Numbered from the stretch's first letter, positions 51,057-61,068 are shown. The stretch is 64,000 nt of DNA from Pseudoalteromonas sp. T1lg75 (GCF_002964705.1 NZ_PQCD01000033.1:429757-493756), one strand, 5' to 3'. A program made the numbers and translations. The notes: generated by a model from the letters alone, not told the origin.

Positions 51057-52662
51057 AGGCTGCTGGGACCTTAATGGCATCAAGCGGACTGTGCTGCTGC
51101 ACATAGGCGCTTAGAATACTGGCATCCGCATCGCCACTGTCGACAAAGCGGGGGTCGTTATTCAATCTTGGATAACCATCACCGCCGGCGGCATTATAAC
51201 TGTTAATGCTCATACGGTAGGTCTTTTCTGCCTTAATTTCCTCACCGTTAATACGCACTGACGTTAATGTACCGGCGTCGCAAATGGCAGTGACGTTATT
51301 AAAATGAGCATAAGCGCCTGAGTCAGCCGGGTAGGCCGCCACCTTGCGAATATAGGCCAATGCTTCTTTGCCGTTAAAGTCGATGTAACCAATGCGATTC
51401 TTAAACGGATGTACGCGCAGAATGTCCTTGTAGTTAATCTCGCCCGCGGCAATGGAGTCGCGAATTCCGCCGCCGCTGATCACCGCAAAGTCGGCCTTTA
51501 CATGTTGTTTCTGAGCTTCGGTGATCAGTTGTGCCAGGTTGGTAGGCATAAAGCGTACCTTGTTACGGTCGCCCTCGAAGCGTATTTGCGTCTGTCCCAG
51601 GGTGACGCTCAATTTCTTTTGGCCCTTGGCCTGGTAGGGAGTCAGAAAGTTCACCATCTTCTGATCAGGCTCAATATAGTCGCCAACCCACTGGTTTTGC
51701 TTATCTTTTAGGTTGACCGGGTGCAGTTGATAGCTCAGCAGGGTAACTTGCTCACCTTGGATAGCAAAGCGCGCTTCTCCCACGTACTTGCCCCACTCAT
51801 GGGCTTGCATAATCCAGGTGCCATTTTGTCTGTCCGGCTGGCAGGGCATGCCCGGGCGGTAATCTGTCACGGCGGTAGTGGTGCTTTGCATGCACACAGG
51901 CTCTTGCGAGTGGCCGCCTATGATCATGTCTATGGCGCCCGGGGTAAGTTGTCGTGCTAAGGTGACATCGCCCGGGGCATTAATGCCATGCTCGGCATTG
52001 GTGTAATGGCCCATATGGGTGACGGCAATAATCACATCCGCTTGCTGGCGCTGCATATCGGCCAAAATGGCCTGGGCTGCCTTGGCCGGGTCGATAAAAT
52101 CGAATCCGCCAATAAAATCCGGGTTGGCTATTTTGGCCGTATCCGTGGTGGTGAGGCCAAAGACCGCTATCTTAAGCCCCTGTTTATTGAGTATGACATA
52201 GGGCTGATAGGCATGGCTGCCATCGTCTTTGTTTAAAATGTTGGCACTTAAAAGTGGGAAATTTGCCCATTTTTGCTGTTTCTCAAGCACCCACAGGGGG
52301 TTATCAAACTCGTGGTTGCCTATGGCCATGGCATCATAGCCGAGCAGGCTCATGCTCTTAAAGTCGGGCTCTGCCTGTTGCAGATCGGACTCGGGAATGC
52401 CGGTATTGATATCGCCACCGGAGAGCAGGATCACCGCATCATTACGGGCTTTGGCTTGGCTGCGTAATTCAGTTAACAGCGTGGCTCGGGCGGCCATGCC
52501 ATATTCACCCTGGGCATTGGGCCAAAAACGGCCATGATGGTCATTGGTATGTAAAACGGTGAGGTATTGGGTGTTGGCGGGCGCTTTTGGCGCGACATCC
52601 ATGTTGCTTGATTGTGTGCAGGCGCCGAGCAAAACGGCGGAAAATAAAAACAAAAGGCGCAC
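51043..52662 (-). CDS. 5'-nucleotidase/UDP-sugar hydrolase family lipoprotein (UshA-like)
   Basis: This 539-residue protein has a lipoprotein signal peptide (LLGAC, cysteine at about residue 15). The calcineurin-like metallophosphatase domain has LHTNDHHGRF, GGDINTG, GNHEFDNP and GGHSQEP; the C-terminal 5'-nucleotidase domain contains the substrate-binding region ISGGGIRDSI and SYNAAGGDGYP. It dephosphorylates extracellular nucleotides for nucleoside and phosphate uptake. It is convergent with the gene at 50067, overlapping 14 bp. Confidence 0.88.
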   Translation of the reverse strand: MRLLFLFSAVLLGACTQSSNMDVAPKAPANTQYLTVLHTNDHHGRFWPNAQGEYGMAARATLLTELRSQAKARNDAVILLSGGDINTGIPESDLQQAEPDFKSMSLLGYDAMAIGNHEFDNPLWVLEKQQKWANFPLLSANILNKDDGSHAYQPYVILNKQGLKIAVFGLTTTDTAKIANPDFIGGFDFIDPAKAAQAILADMQRQQADVIIAVTHMGHYTNAEHGINAPGDVTLARQLTPGAIDMIIGGHSQEPVCMQSTTTAVTDYRPGMPCQPDRQNGTWIMQAHEWGKYVGEARFAIQGEQVTLLSYQLHPVNLKDKQNQWVGDYIEPDQKMVNFLTPYQAKGQKKLSVTLGQTQIRFEGDRNKVRFMPTNLAQLITEAQKQHVKADFAVISGGGIRDSIAAGEINYKDILRVHPFKNRIGYIDFNGKEALAYIRKVAAYPADSGAYAHFNNVTAICDAGTLTSVRINGEEIKAEKTYRMSINSYNAAGGDGYPRLNNDPRFVDSGDADASILSAYVQQHSPLDAIKVPAAFTCQ

Positions 52663-52795
52663 GATACGATCCCCTTGGAGAAGTTGTGCGCCGATCTTAA
52701 TGCAGTTTTATGAAGATTTCATTAGCACCAAAGCCTAATTAGGCTATTTACTCTAACTTTTTACCTCAGTGGTAAAGGGGTTATTGCCTTTTGCT

Positions 52796-52981
52796 TTAGT
52801 GGCTTGTGGTATTTACGCTGTTTTGTACCGCTTGCTCGCGGCGTGCTAGTTCGGCCTTGGCAATATCTGCCTGTTGGTGATTGACGCCTATCATCCAATT
52901 GAGGAAACAAGCGGGCACCTGCTTATAAGATTCGCCCTTATGCACACCAAAGTCGCAAATGACATTGTTATTGTTGTTCAT
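52796..52981 (-). CDS. small DUF3820-like protein
   Basis: This 61-residue protein has the segment DFGVHKGESYKQVPACFLNWMIG, resembling the short DUF3820 motif FGKYKG...PxxYLxW. The start is ATG at 52981, since the frame upstream (to 53053) encodes non-conserved residues. The family link is tentative. A 14-bp palindrome (AGCCTAATTAGGCT) lies 50 bp beyond its stop. Confidence 0.55.
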   Translation of the reverse strand: MNNNNNVICDFGVHKGESYKQVPACFLNWMIGVNHQQADIAKAELARREQAVQNSVNTTSH

Positions 52982-53216
52982 GGTCACTGCCCTACAAGTT
53001 GCTGTAATCGTGCGCACCATAGTAGGCAATTGGAGCGGGTTTGATAAGTTCAATTTGTTTTATAATTTAAAATTTTATAACTTTTTATTATAAACAACCG
53101 AGACAAATGTAATCCCTGTTTACATTTAAGTATCAATTTGTTTTTGTACTCAGGTAGTCGTGGAGAAAATAGGCGGAGGACGCTAAGGTAGGCGAAAAAA
53201 ATAAACAAGGAACTTT

Positions 53217-53972
53217 ATGAAATATTCCATTACTGCAACCAGCTTGGCCGGCGGCTTGGCTATCGCCGCTGCAACCCTTGCTCCACAAGCACATGCCACC
53301 ATTGTGGAGTTTCAAACTTCACAAGGTAGCTTTCAGGTTAACCTTTTCGACCAACAGACACCTGAGACGGTAGCTAACTTTCTTGGTTATGTAGATCGTG
53401 GCGACTATCAGTCGACCTATATTCATCGCTCGGTTGAGGATTTTATTATTCAAGGCGGTGCATACCGCTTTGATGGTCAGGCCGAAGCCATTGAAACACA
53501 AGCCCCCATTATCAATGAGCCGGTGTATTCCAATGTCGCCGGTACCATCGCCATGGCCAAGCGTGGCGGTTATGAAAACAGCGCGACCAGCCAGTGGTTT
53601 TTCAACATCAGCGATAACAGTGCCAACCTGGATCTGCAAAATGGTGGCTTCACCGTATTTGGTCAGGTGATGGGCGAGGGCATGAAGGTGGTCAACGCCA
53701 TTAATGCGTTGCAGACCTGCGGCGAAATCCCCATGGTGGATTACAGTACAGAGCAGTGCAGCCAAGGCGACGATGCGGTGCGTGCCAACCTGGTGATGAT
53801 CAATGACATTATCGTTATCGATAACGATCCAAATTCGGCAATCGATCTGAACCCGGTTGAAAATACCCTGATTGACGAGGTGGAGCAGAGCTCAGACTCC
53901 GACTCTGGCGCCGCATGGTGGTTTGCGCCACTGGCCTTGTTAGTAGCGCTCCGTCGCCGTACTGCGCGCTAA
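53217..53972 (+). CDS. secreted cyclophilin-type peptidylprolyl isomerase with C-terminal sorting-like tail
   Basis: This 251-residue protein has a signal peptide (cleavage after AHA, about residue 27), then a cyclophilin domain with IHRSVEDFIIQGG and SQWFFNISDN. It helps fold periplasmic or surface proteins. The C-terminus is Ser/Asp-rich (SSDSDSG), then a hydrophobic segment (AAWWFAPLALLVAL) and RRR, as in GlyGly-CTERM/rhombosortase substrates, though the GG is only SGA here. It shares its last 4 bp with the convergent MAPEG gene. Confidence 0.85.
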   Translation: MKYSITATSLAGGLAIAAATLAPQAHATIVEFQTSQGSFQVNLFDQQTPETVANFLGYVDRGDYQSTYIHRSVEDFIIQGGAYRFDGQAEAIETQAPIINEPVYSNVAGTIAMAKRGGYENSATSQWFFNISDNSANLDLQNGGFTVFGQVMGEGMKVVNAINALQTCGEIPMVDYSTEQCSQGDDAVRANLVMINDIIVIDNDPNSAIDLNPVENTLIDEVEQSSDSDSGAAWWFAPLALLVALRRRTAR

Positions 53973-54382
53973 ATTAGTTGCCAAACCAGCGTCAACCACA
54001 TGGCCAATACCACCAGGCAGCCAGCTAAAAACGTAAAATAGCGGCTGCGCAGGTGGTTTGTGCCTAAGTGGATGACGCTGTGAATTACCCGCGTTGCCAC
54101 AAACAGCCAGGCCAGGGCAACAAATGCATATCCCGAGATGTTGGTGGTGAGGGCACAGAGCACGGCCACATAAAACAACACCGGGATTTCAAACTGATTG
54201 ATAAAGTTACGCCCGGCCACCTGCACCTGCTCGGGGGCATTGCCGAGATCCATGGTGGCAAACTGGCGCATCTGTATTTGTTTCTTTTTCGCTGCCGCAA
54301 AGCGACGGCGCCCCATAATTACCATCACAATCAGGGTCAGAAGCACCTGGGCAAACAGGGCAAGAATAAGCTGGCTGGTCAA
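53969..54382 (-). CDS. MAPEG family membrane protein
   Basis: This 137-residue protein has four transmembrane helices. The family segments RRFAAAKKKQIQMRQF, NFINQFEIPVLFYVAVL and FVATRVIHSVIHLGTN are present. MAPEG proteins are glutathione-dependent or eicosanoid-related membrane enzymes; the bacterial ones are mostly uncharacterised. Confidence 0.85.
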   Translation of the reverse strand: MTSQLILALFAQVLLTLIVMVIMGRRRFAAAKKKQIQMRQFATMDLGNAPEQVQVAGRNFINQFEIPVLFYVAVLCALTTNISGYAFVALAWLFVATRVIHSVIHLGTNHLRSRYFTFLAGCLVVLAMWLTLVWQLI

Positions 54383-54568
54383 AATAAGACTCCTTTTGGT
54401 CTGAAATTAGCAAAAATACCATGTGGTGTAGCATAGTTATTACAATTTCATGGCCAAGAAGCAAACAACCTTTTCATAATCTGTTACAAACTTGGGTGTT
54501 TTTCTATTGCATTTTGACCGGTGATTTTTGATTATGAGCGGTAATATCCATTAATAAGATTCAGCATA

Positions 54569-57445
54569 ATGAAGAAAAGAATTGTCCTCAGTGCCTTAGC
54601 ACTGGCCGTGTTGGCCGGTTGCAGCGCCACCTCAACGCCGAATACCGGCGCCCAACAAATAGTGCCAGAAACCCTGGTAGTTAGCCCTAACGATAAGCGT
54701 GCCTACGAGACCCTAAAACTCGATAATGAAATCGAGGTGATCCTGGTGTCCGATCCAAGCGCCGAAAAATCGGCGGCGGCGTTAAGTGTTGGTGTAGGCC
54801 TGTTGCATGACCCCATGACCCAACAGGGCATGGCGCACTATTTGGAGCATATGCTGTTTCTTGGTACCGAGCGCTATCCCGACACCCAGGGCTACAGCGA
54901 TTTTATGACCAAAAATGGCGGCGCGCATAATGCGTACACCTGGCTGGATATCACCAACTATATGTTCAAGGTGAATAACGACGCCTACGGTGAAGCCCTG
55001 GATCGTTTTAGTGACTTCTTTAAATCGCCCAAGCTGTACCCGCAATACACGGATAAAGAGAAAAATGCGGTTAACGCCGAGTGGTCGATGCGCCGCGAAA
55101 TGGACTTCTTTGGTCAGTTTAAACTTGCTCGCCAAATGATGGGTGAGCACCCGGCCAACCGTTTCCTCATTGGTAACCTGGAAACCCTGGGCGATAAAGA
55201 AGGCAGCTCGCTGCACCAAGAGACTGTTGACTTCTATAACACCTACTATTCGTCAAACATTATGAAGGTGGCGATGATCTCTAATCGTCCCCTAAGTGAA
55301 ATGCGCCAGCTGGCAAAACAATATTTTGCCGATATTAAGAATAAGGGCATTGAAAAGCCAAGCGTGACCCACGAGCTGAACTACGACAAGGTTGGCGGCA
55401 AGCGAGTCCACTACAAGCCAAACGAAGACGTAAAACAGCTAAGGCTTGATTTTATTATTGAGAACAACCGTGACGACTTTGCCTACAAGCCTAACCGCTT
55501 CGTGTCATACCTGCTAAGCAATGAAATGCCGGGCAGCCCGGCGCAAATCTTGCGCGATAAAGGCTGGGTTTCACAATTGAGTGCCTCCGATGCCTATAAT
55601 AAATACGGCAACTACGGTGAGTTGAGTATTAGCGTTGAATTAACCGATGCGGGCATGCAAAACCGCGAAGAAATTCTCGCCACCATTATGCGTTATATTG
55701 AGTTGATCAAGGCCAATGGTGTTGATGCCAAGTACTTTAGCGAAATCCGCACCTCACTTAATAATCAGTTCCAGTTCTTGGAAAAGAGCGACGAGTTCAG
55801 CTATGTGTCGGCACTTACTCAAAGCATGCAGGATTACCCGCTTAACAATGCCATTAACGCACCTTACTATTACGCCGAATTTAACGAGCGTGCCATCAAT
55901 GACGTACTAGGTCAGCTAAATGCCGACACATTGCGCGTGTGGTATGTGTCTAAGGAAGAGCAAACCGACAGCAAGTTGCACTTCTATGATGGCGAATACC
56001 GCATTGAGGACATCAGTGCCGAAGAGCAGGCGAGTTGGCAGCAGCCAAGTCAGTTTGCGCTGGCTCTGCCTAGCGTAAACCGCTTACTACCGGAAAACTT
56101 CGACATCAAAACTGCCGCGGATAATAGCCAGCAAAAACCCACGGTTAGCTATGATAAAAATGGCATCAAGGTGTGGTTACAGCCGAGCCAGTACTTTGCC
56201 GAGCAGCCCAAGGGCGTGGTTGAGGTGTATGTGAATAGCCCGCAAGCCCAACAGGATATCAAGGCCGGGGTCTTACTCAGCCTATGGGCCGACCTATACA
56301 GCCTATCCCAAGCGGCCTTGTCAACCGAGGCGGCGATCGCCGGTATGGCGGTCAATATGGACCCGGGCAATGGCTTTAGCTTGAGTGTCGGCGGTTTTAC
56401 CGACAAGCAGCCGGTACTACTGAGCGAAGCCTTGGGTAACCTGAAGCTAGACGTTGAGCCGCAAGCCTTTGCCCAGGCGGTGGACCGTTATACCCGCAGT
56501 CTGCAAAATGCTAAGAAGCAATTCCCCTTCTACCAAGCCTTCGGTCTGTACTCGGACTTGGTGCGCTCTGGTAGTCATGACACCGAGCAGCTGATTGCGA
56601 CCGCAAATAGCCTCAGCGTTGCGGATCTCAATGCCCTGATGGACGAGGTATTAAGCCGTAACAATGTTCGCGTATTTGCCTTTGGTAACTATGACGATAA
56701 GAGTGTCGCCGCTATTGCTCAAAGCATTGCTAAGGCCTTGCCTGAGCAGCAAAAAGACAGCGCCTACACGCGTTCGAAAACTTGGCAGCCGAAAGCCGGT
56801 GAGACCTATGTAGTGCAAAAAGACATAGAGGTTGCCGATGTGGCCATTATCGATATGGCGTATCACCCGCAGCCGGGCTACGCGCAAAAAGCTGCCGCCG
56901 CCGTGTTACAGGGCCATTTCCGTACCGTGGCGTTTGATAAGCTGCGTACCGAAGAGCAGCTCGCCTATGCCGTTGGCGCCACCGCTCGTCCATTGGAAGA
57001 CTATGCGGGTATCGGTTTGTATATCCAAACGCCGGTGAAGGATGCCAAGGCCATGCAGGCGCGCTTTGATGAGTTTAAGGCGCAGTACGCCAAGGTGCTA
57101 GCCGAGCTGGACGAAGCCACCTTTGCCCAGTTAAAGAACGCCGCTTTGGTGTCGCTCAAAGAGAAGCCGAAGAATCTGACCGACGAGCTCGGTCGTTTGA
57201 TGCCGGATTGGTATCGTGAGCGTTTTGATTTCGACAGTCGCGCCAAGTTGTTGGCCGCCGTTGAGGCACTAACGCTTAAAGATATGCAGGACTTCTATCA
57301 GCAGACCATGATGAACCCAGACGCGGCACGCTTAAACGTGCAGTTGCGCGGGACCAAGTTTGCCGACAAGCCGTTCGCCGATTTGCCCAAGCAAACTAAG
57401 GTAGAGTCGGTGGCCGACTTCCACCGCACCGTCAGCTGGCAATAA
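54569..57445 (+). CDS. pitrilysin-type M16 insulinase family lipoprotein protease
   Basis: This 958-residue zinc protease has a lipoprotein signal (LAGC, cysteine at residue 18 or so), so it is anchored in the periplasm. The inverted zinc motif HYLEH (H90, E93, H94) with the downstream glutamate in NAVNAEWSMRREMD is intact. Four M16 half-domains give the length expected for PtrA/protease III. It digests small peptides. A terminator follows at 57452-57482. Confidence 0.9.
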   Translation: MKKRIVLSALALAVLAGCSATSTPNTGAQQIVPETLVVSPNDKRAYETLKLDNEIEVILVSDPSAEKSAAALSVGVGLLHDPMTQQGMAHYLEHMLFLGTERYPDTQGYSDFMTKNGGAHNAYTWLDITNYMFKVNNDAYGEALDRFSDFFKSPKLYPQYTDKEKNAVNAEWSMRREMDFFGQFKLARQMMGEHPANRFLIGNLETLGDKEGSSLHQETVDFYNTYYSSNIMKVAMISNRPLSEMRQLAKQYFADIKNKGIEKPSVTHELNYDKVGGKRVHYKPNEDVKQLRLDFIIENNRDDFAYKPNRFVSYLLSNEMPGSPAQILRDKGWVSQLSASDAYNKYGNYGELSISVELTDAGMQNREEILATIMRYIELIKANGVDAKYFSEIRTSLNNQFQFLEKSDEFSYVSALTQSMQDYPLNNAINAPYYYAEFNERAINDVLGQLNADTLRVWYVSKEEQTDSKLHFYDGEYRIEDISAEEQASWQQPSQFALALPSVNRLLPENFDIKTAADNSQQKPTVSYDKNGIKVWLQPSQYFAEQPKGVVEVYVNSPQAQQDIKAGVLLSLWADLYSLSQAALSTEAAIAGMAVNMDPGNGFSLSVGGFTDKQPVLLSEALGNLKLDVEPQAFAQAVDRYTRSLQNAKKQFPFYQAFGLYSDLVRSGSHDTEQLIATANSLSVADLNALMDEVLSRNNVRVFAFGNYDDKSVAAIAQSIAKALPEQQKDSAYTRSKTWQPKAGETYVVQKDIEVADVAIIDMAYHPQPGYAQKAAAAVLQGHFRTVAFDKLRTEEQLAYAVGATARPLEDYAGIGLYIQTPVKDAKAMQARFDEFKAQYAKVLAELDEATFAQLKNAALVSLKEKPKNLTDELGRLMPDWYRERFDFDSRAKLLAAVEALTLKDMQDFYQQTMMNPDAARLNVQLRGTKFADKPFADLPKQTKVESVADFHRTVSWQ

Positions 57446-57451
57446 GCAGTT

Positions 57452-57482
57452 AAAAAAGGCTCCCAAGGGAGCCTTTTTCTTT
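57452..57482. terminator. bidirectional rho-independent terminator
   Basis: AAAGGCTCCC-AA-GGGAGCCTTTTT flanks the convergent ends of the M16 protease and pqiC genes. The stem is perfect with a T-run on the right and an A-run on the left. Confidence 0.9.
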
Positions 57483-57555
57483 TCCTGATTTGACCACTCG
57501 TTAATGCCAACTAGGGAACGCAATTAACGGCGTGGCGTCAATTAACAGACTGCGC

Positions 57556-58191
57556 TTAGGCACTAGCTATCAGGGTATTGATATCGGCGCTCATCTCGCT
57601 CAAGGCTTGTTGCCAGGCTTGGCTTAAGGCCTTAGCCAAGGCCTCGTAGCCATCTTCGGCCAGGGCTTGGCTGTGATAAAAGCGCGAAATCTTCAACACA
57701 TGCAGCTTGCCCTTGGCATCAACCTTAGACAGTCGCCAGGTGCCTGCTATTTCCGCATTGTTATCCAAACCACCATTAAATTGCTCTATGCTGACATCGA
57801 GCTGGAAAAATGAGGCCTGCAACTGCTCAGCGTATACATCCGCTCCCTTGACCACCATGACCTTATCCAGCTCTTGCATCAGCTGTGATTGCGCCATGGT
57901 TGCCAGCAATTGCGCAGGTGCGTCGGCCCAAAAGTGATAGTTGGCACTGTATACCTGATGCGCGGAGCGTTTAATTACCATGGCGCGATTATTCAAGGTG
58001 CCGCGCACGGCAATAGGGCTCAGGCGCAATAAGTGCTCACTTTGCAGGTGATCGCGGCTAAATAACGTGGGCCCGCTCGAGTCCGTATTTTGCTCGGAGC
58101 CCTGCAACTGATAGTGATGCAAACTGGTACTGCTACTTGAGCAGGCACCTAGCAAGGCGCAAGCAGCCAATAATGAAAGTAATCGCGACAT
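57556..58191 (-). CDS. pqiC: PqiC-like transport auxiliary lipoprotein
   Basis: This 211-residue lipoprotein (LLGACSSS signal, cysteine at residue 17) is of the ABC-auxiliary/PqiC family. RLSPIAVRGTLNNRAMVIKRSAHQ and ADAPAQLLATMAQSQLM match the family. In E. coli PqiABC forms an inner-to-outer membrane lipid bridge. Its ATG shares one base with the pqiB stop. Confidence 0.85.
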   Translation of the reverse strand: MSRLLSLLAACALLGACSSSSTSLHHYQLQGSEQNTDSSGPTLFSRDHLQSEHLLRLSPIAVRGTLNNRAMVIKRSAHQVYSANYHFWADAPAQLLATMAQSQLMQELDKVMVVKGADVYAEQLQASFFQLDVSIEQFNGGLDNNAEIAGTWRLSKVDAKGKLHVLKISRFYHSQALAEDGYEALAKALSQAWQQALSEMSADINTLIASA

Positions 58192-59849
58192 TAATCTTTA
58201 CTCCTTGGGGTGGGGTCTACGGGCAGCTCCTTGTCGAAAATCAGCATATTCGGCTGTTCGTTTAGGCCTCGTGACAGGGGTTGCAGCTCGTCCATCAGAC
58301 GCTGCACCTGCTGTAATGTGCTTTGCAACTCTTGGTACATACCAGAACCATTTTGGAAGCTGGCCATGGTGATCTCGAATTGCTCCATGCTTTGCTCGAA
58401 CTGGCGCATGCTTTGGCTGATGTCGGCCATGTCCTTGCTGATATCGCCGGGCAGGGCGCGGGTCGCTGGTTCATTAATAAAGGTACGCATATCCGCGGCC
58501 AAAGCCTCATAATTCGCCATGGTTTGCTCAAATTGAGACAGGCTTTGCTCGACCTTGAGGTTTTTCACCTTGTTAAGCACGTCGTTTAGCTGGTTCGCTA
58601 AGGCCGAGATGCCGCTGGAGGTGCTTGGGAAAACCGTGTATTCACCGCGTTTGGTGAGCACCGCCGGCTCAGCGTCCGGGTACATATCCAAATCGACATA
58701 AACGGCACCGGTGAGCAGGTTACCGGGTTTTAGCGAGGCTCTTAAGCCCTCGGCCAGCCAACCCTCGACCCGGGATTGCCAATATTCTCTTGCTTGTTGA
58801 GTGTCACGATAAAGACGGCCATACTCGATGCGCACTAGCACGGGTACGGCGTTAGTGGTGTCACCGAAGTGGGCAGGCGCGCCGTCGATGAGCACTTCGG
58901 CGGGCACCTGTTCCACTGTGCCGATGCGCATACCGCGGTATTCCACCGGCGCACCCTCGCGCAGACCGCGGATCGACTGTTCAAATTGGATCAGGTAGTG
59001 GTCAAAATCGTAAAAGCGTTGCTCGAGTGCGGCGCTATAACTTTCACTAAGGCTAAAACTATGACCTTCTTTTACTACCGGTCCAGGAGAGTTATCCTCT
59101 GGGATGCCTAACGAAATGCCGCCTTTTAACAGCTTGGATAGAGAGCCCGTTTTAACACTGATCCCATCGACGTCTAGGTTTACTTCCAGACCGGCCTGCA
59201 CCCAAAAGATCGTATTCAAGGTGACCAGGTTTTCATAAGGTGCGTTAATAAACAGGCCGTAGCGCATTACCTGTTGGTCCCAGTCAAAGTGGGCGGTTTC
59301 GATTTGGCCGATACGATAACCTTTAAAGTAGACGCCGGTGCCGACATCAAGCACCTCGGCGTTGCGGCTGGAAAGTTTATAGCGGGCTCCTTGCACATCA
59401 TTACCGATAAGGGCCGGTTCTTCTAACAGTTCAAAACGGTTAACCAGCTTGTCGCTTTCACCGGGGGCAAATTCTATGTACACACCCGAGAGCAGGGTGC
59501 TAAACCCGGTGACGCCGGTTTCATCGATACGGGGTTTAACCACCCACATTTTGGCATCTTCGCTCAGTAAGGAGTCGTAATGTTTATCGATTTGGGCACG
59601 TACGATCACGTGGTCTTGACTCTGTGCGAGACGAATAGCATCGATCGTGCCTATTTTTACGCTACGTACCTTGATCTCCGTTTTACCGGCGACAATGCCT
59701 TCGGCATGGACCATTTTAATATAGATGGTTTGCCCTTTATCCAATTGATACTCAAGCAACATCCATGCACCGACAAACAGCGCCAGCAAGGGGATCAACC
59801 AAATCGGTGAAATTCTCGCCGCGGCTTGTATGAATGCAGGTTTAGTCAT
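58191..59849 (-). CDS. pqiB: PqiB-like MCE domain intermembrane transport protein
   Basis: This 552-residue protein has a single N-terminal transmembrane helix (ISPIWLIPLLALFVGAWML), then three MCE domains forming a periplasmic tube (VRSVKIGTIDAI in the first, YFKGYRIGQIE in the second, EYRGMRIGTVEQV in the third). The C-terminal part is a coiled helix (LNDVLNKVKNLKVEQSLSQ). It shuttles lipids between membranes with PqiA and PqiC. Overlap with pqiA is 8 nt. Confidence 0.92.
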   Translation of the reverse strand: MTKPAFIQAAARISPIWLIPLLALFVGAWMLLEYQLDKGQTIYIKMVHAEGIVAGKTEIKVRSVKIGTIDAIRLAQSQDHVIVRAQIDKHYDSLLSEDAKMWVVKPRIDETGVTGFSTLLSGVYIEFAPGESDKLVNRFELLEEPALIGNDVQGARYKLSSRNAEVLDVGTGVYFKGYRIGQIETAHFDWDQQVMRYGLFINAPYENLVTLNTIFWVQAGLEVNLDVDGISVKTGSLSKLLKGGISLGIPEDNSPGPVVKEGHSFSLSESYSAALEQRFYDFDHYLIQFEQSIRGLREGAPVEYRGMRIGTVEQVPAEVLIDGAPAHFGDTTNAVPVLVRIEYGRLYRDTQQAREYWQSRVEGWLAEGLRASLKPGNLLTGAVYVDLDMYPDAEPAVLTKRGEYTVFPSTSSGISALANQLNDVLNKVKNLKVEQSLSQFEQTMANYEALAADMRTFINEPATRALPGDISKDMADISQSMRQFEQSMEQFEITMASFQNGSGMYQELQSTLQQVQRLMDELQPLSRGLNEQPNMLIFDKELPVDPTPRSKD

Positions 59850-61068
59850 TTACCACTCCCTTTACCTGTTCAGGGGGATCCCAAATTAGTCTTGGGTCGA
59901 ATGAATGAGCGGCGAGCATTTGACAGATCACCATAGCTCCAAAACACATGGCGCCGAACCCCGGCTCCACAGACATTAAATTTCCCAGTTGTACTAAGGC
60001 CACCAAGAGGGCGACCACAAAGACATCGATCATCGACCATTTACCAATAAACTCGGTGACCTGGTACAAACGAGTATAGGTGCTCGAGCGGCTGCCAACA
60101 TGGCGATACACCAGCACGCACAAGGTGGCCAACACCAAGGCCTTGGCCAAGGGCACCACAACACTGGCTAAAAAGATAATGGCGGCTATCGGGTAGGAAC
60201 CCATTTCCCACAGCAAAATGACGCCGCCGATCAGGGTGGACGGCTCCTTAGCACCTAAACTGGTGGTGTACATAATGGGCAAGGCATTGGCTGGAATATA
60301 GAGTAATACCGAGGTTAGCAACCAGGCCGCGGCTTGTTGCAGCCCTTTCATATTGCGAAAGTGGGTGGCGCTGTGACAGCGGGGACACTGTTTTTCGGTG
60401 GTCAACTGGTGACACACATGACAGGCCCTTAATTGCGCATCGATGGCGCGAATGCCACTGTTTACCGGGATTTCCTGATAGGGACTGATTTGTTGCCACA
60501 GGCGTTCGTTGTTAACCCGGCTCAAGGCGGCGATATAACAGATCACAAACCCCACATACGCCCAAAAGCTTTGCCCGAAGGAGACATCCGCCATGCTCAT
60601 GATTTTCACCATGCTGATCAACACGCCCACCAGGAAAATCTCGGACATCACCCATAATTCCAGCGCCAGGGTGAATTTCAGTAATCGCCGTCCCCACTGT
60701 TTGGGCAGGCTGCGCAGCAAGCCCATATGCAGGGGTACCAATAACAGCAACATCATCAATGGCAGGATAATAATGCTGAAGTCGATAAACACTCCAAGCA
60801 GGGTACTGTCGTAGTTAAACAGCATACGCCCGGCATCGGGCAGGGTGATGGTTTGCGTCAGGCCATTGCTGGAAAAAGAAATAAAGGGATAAAACACTGA
60901 GCTGAGTAACAGCAAGATGGCGCTTAGGCTGAGGGCGACAACCTGAGAGTCGTTATTTTCGGTGCGCAGATTAATCTGGCTGCGGCAATGGGGGCATTTT
61001 GCGACTTGCCCTGCTGCTAAGTCAGGAACTTCAACAATGAAATCACAATGTGAGCAGGCTAGACGCAT
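59842..61068 (-). CDS. pqiA: PqiA-like paraquat-inducible membrane protein
   Basis: This 408-residue protein has two PqiA domains, each with a zinc-ribbon-like Cys cluster (CSHC...CPHC and CHVCHQ...CPRCH) followed by four transmembrane helices. It is the inner-membrane partner of PqiB. ATG at 61068 has CGGGAA upstream; the frame goes on to a GTG nine codons up. It is the first gene of the pqiABC operon, which in E. coli responds to superoxide. Confidence 0.92.
   Translation of the reverse strand: MRLACSHCDFIVEVPDLAAGQVAKCPHCRSQINLRTENNDSQVVALSLSAILLLLSSVFYPFISFSSNGLTQTITLPDAGRMLFNYDSTLLGVFIDFSIIILPLMMLLLLVPLHMGLLRSLPKQWGRRLLKFTLALELWVMSEIFLVGVLISMVKIMSMADVSFGQSFWAYVGFVICYIAALSRVNNERLWQQISPYQEIPVNSGIRAIDAQLRACHVCHQLTTEKQCPRCHSATHFRNMKGLQQAAAWLLTSVLLYIPANALPIMYTTSLGAKEPSTLIGGVILLWEMGSYPIAAIIFLASVVVPLAKALVLATLCVLVYRHVGSRSSTYTRLYQVTEFIGKWSMIDVFVVALLVALVQLGNLMSVEPGFGAMCFGAMVICQMLAAHSFDPRLIWDPPEQVKGVVND

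Noticed and set aside
52732-52745. 14-bp palindrome AGCCTAATTAGGCT as an operator of the 5'-nucleotidase
   Set aside because: It has no spacer for a normal hairpin, no clear promoter around it and could equally mark the end of the small DUF3820-like gene; the evidence is too thin to list it as a regulatory site.
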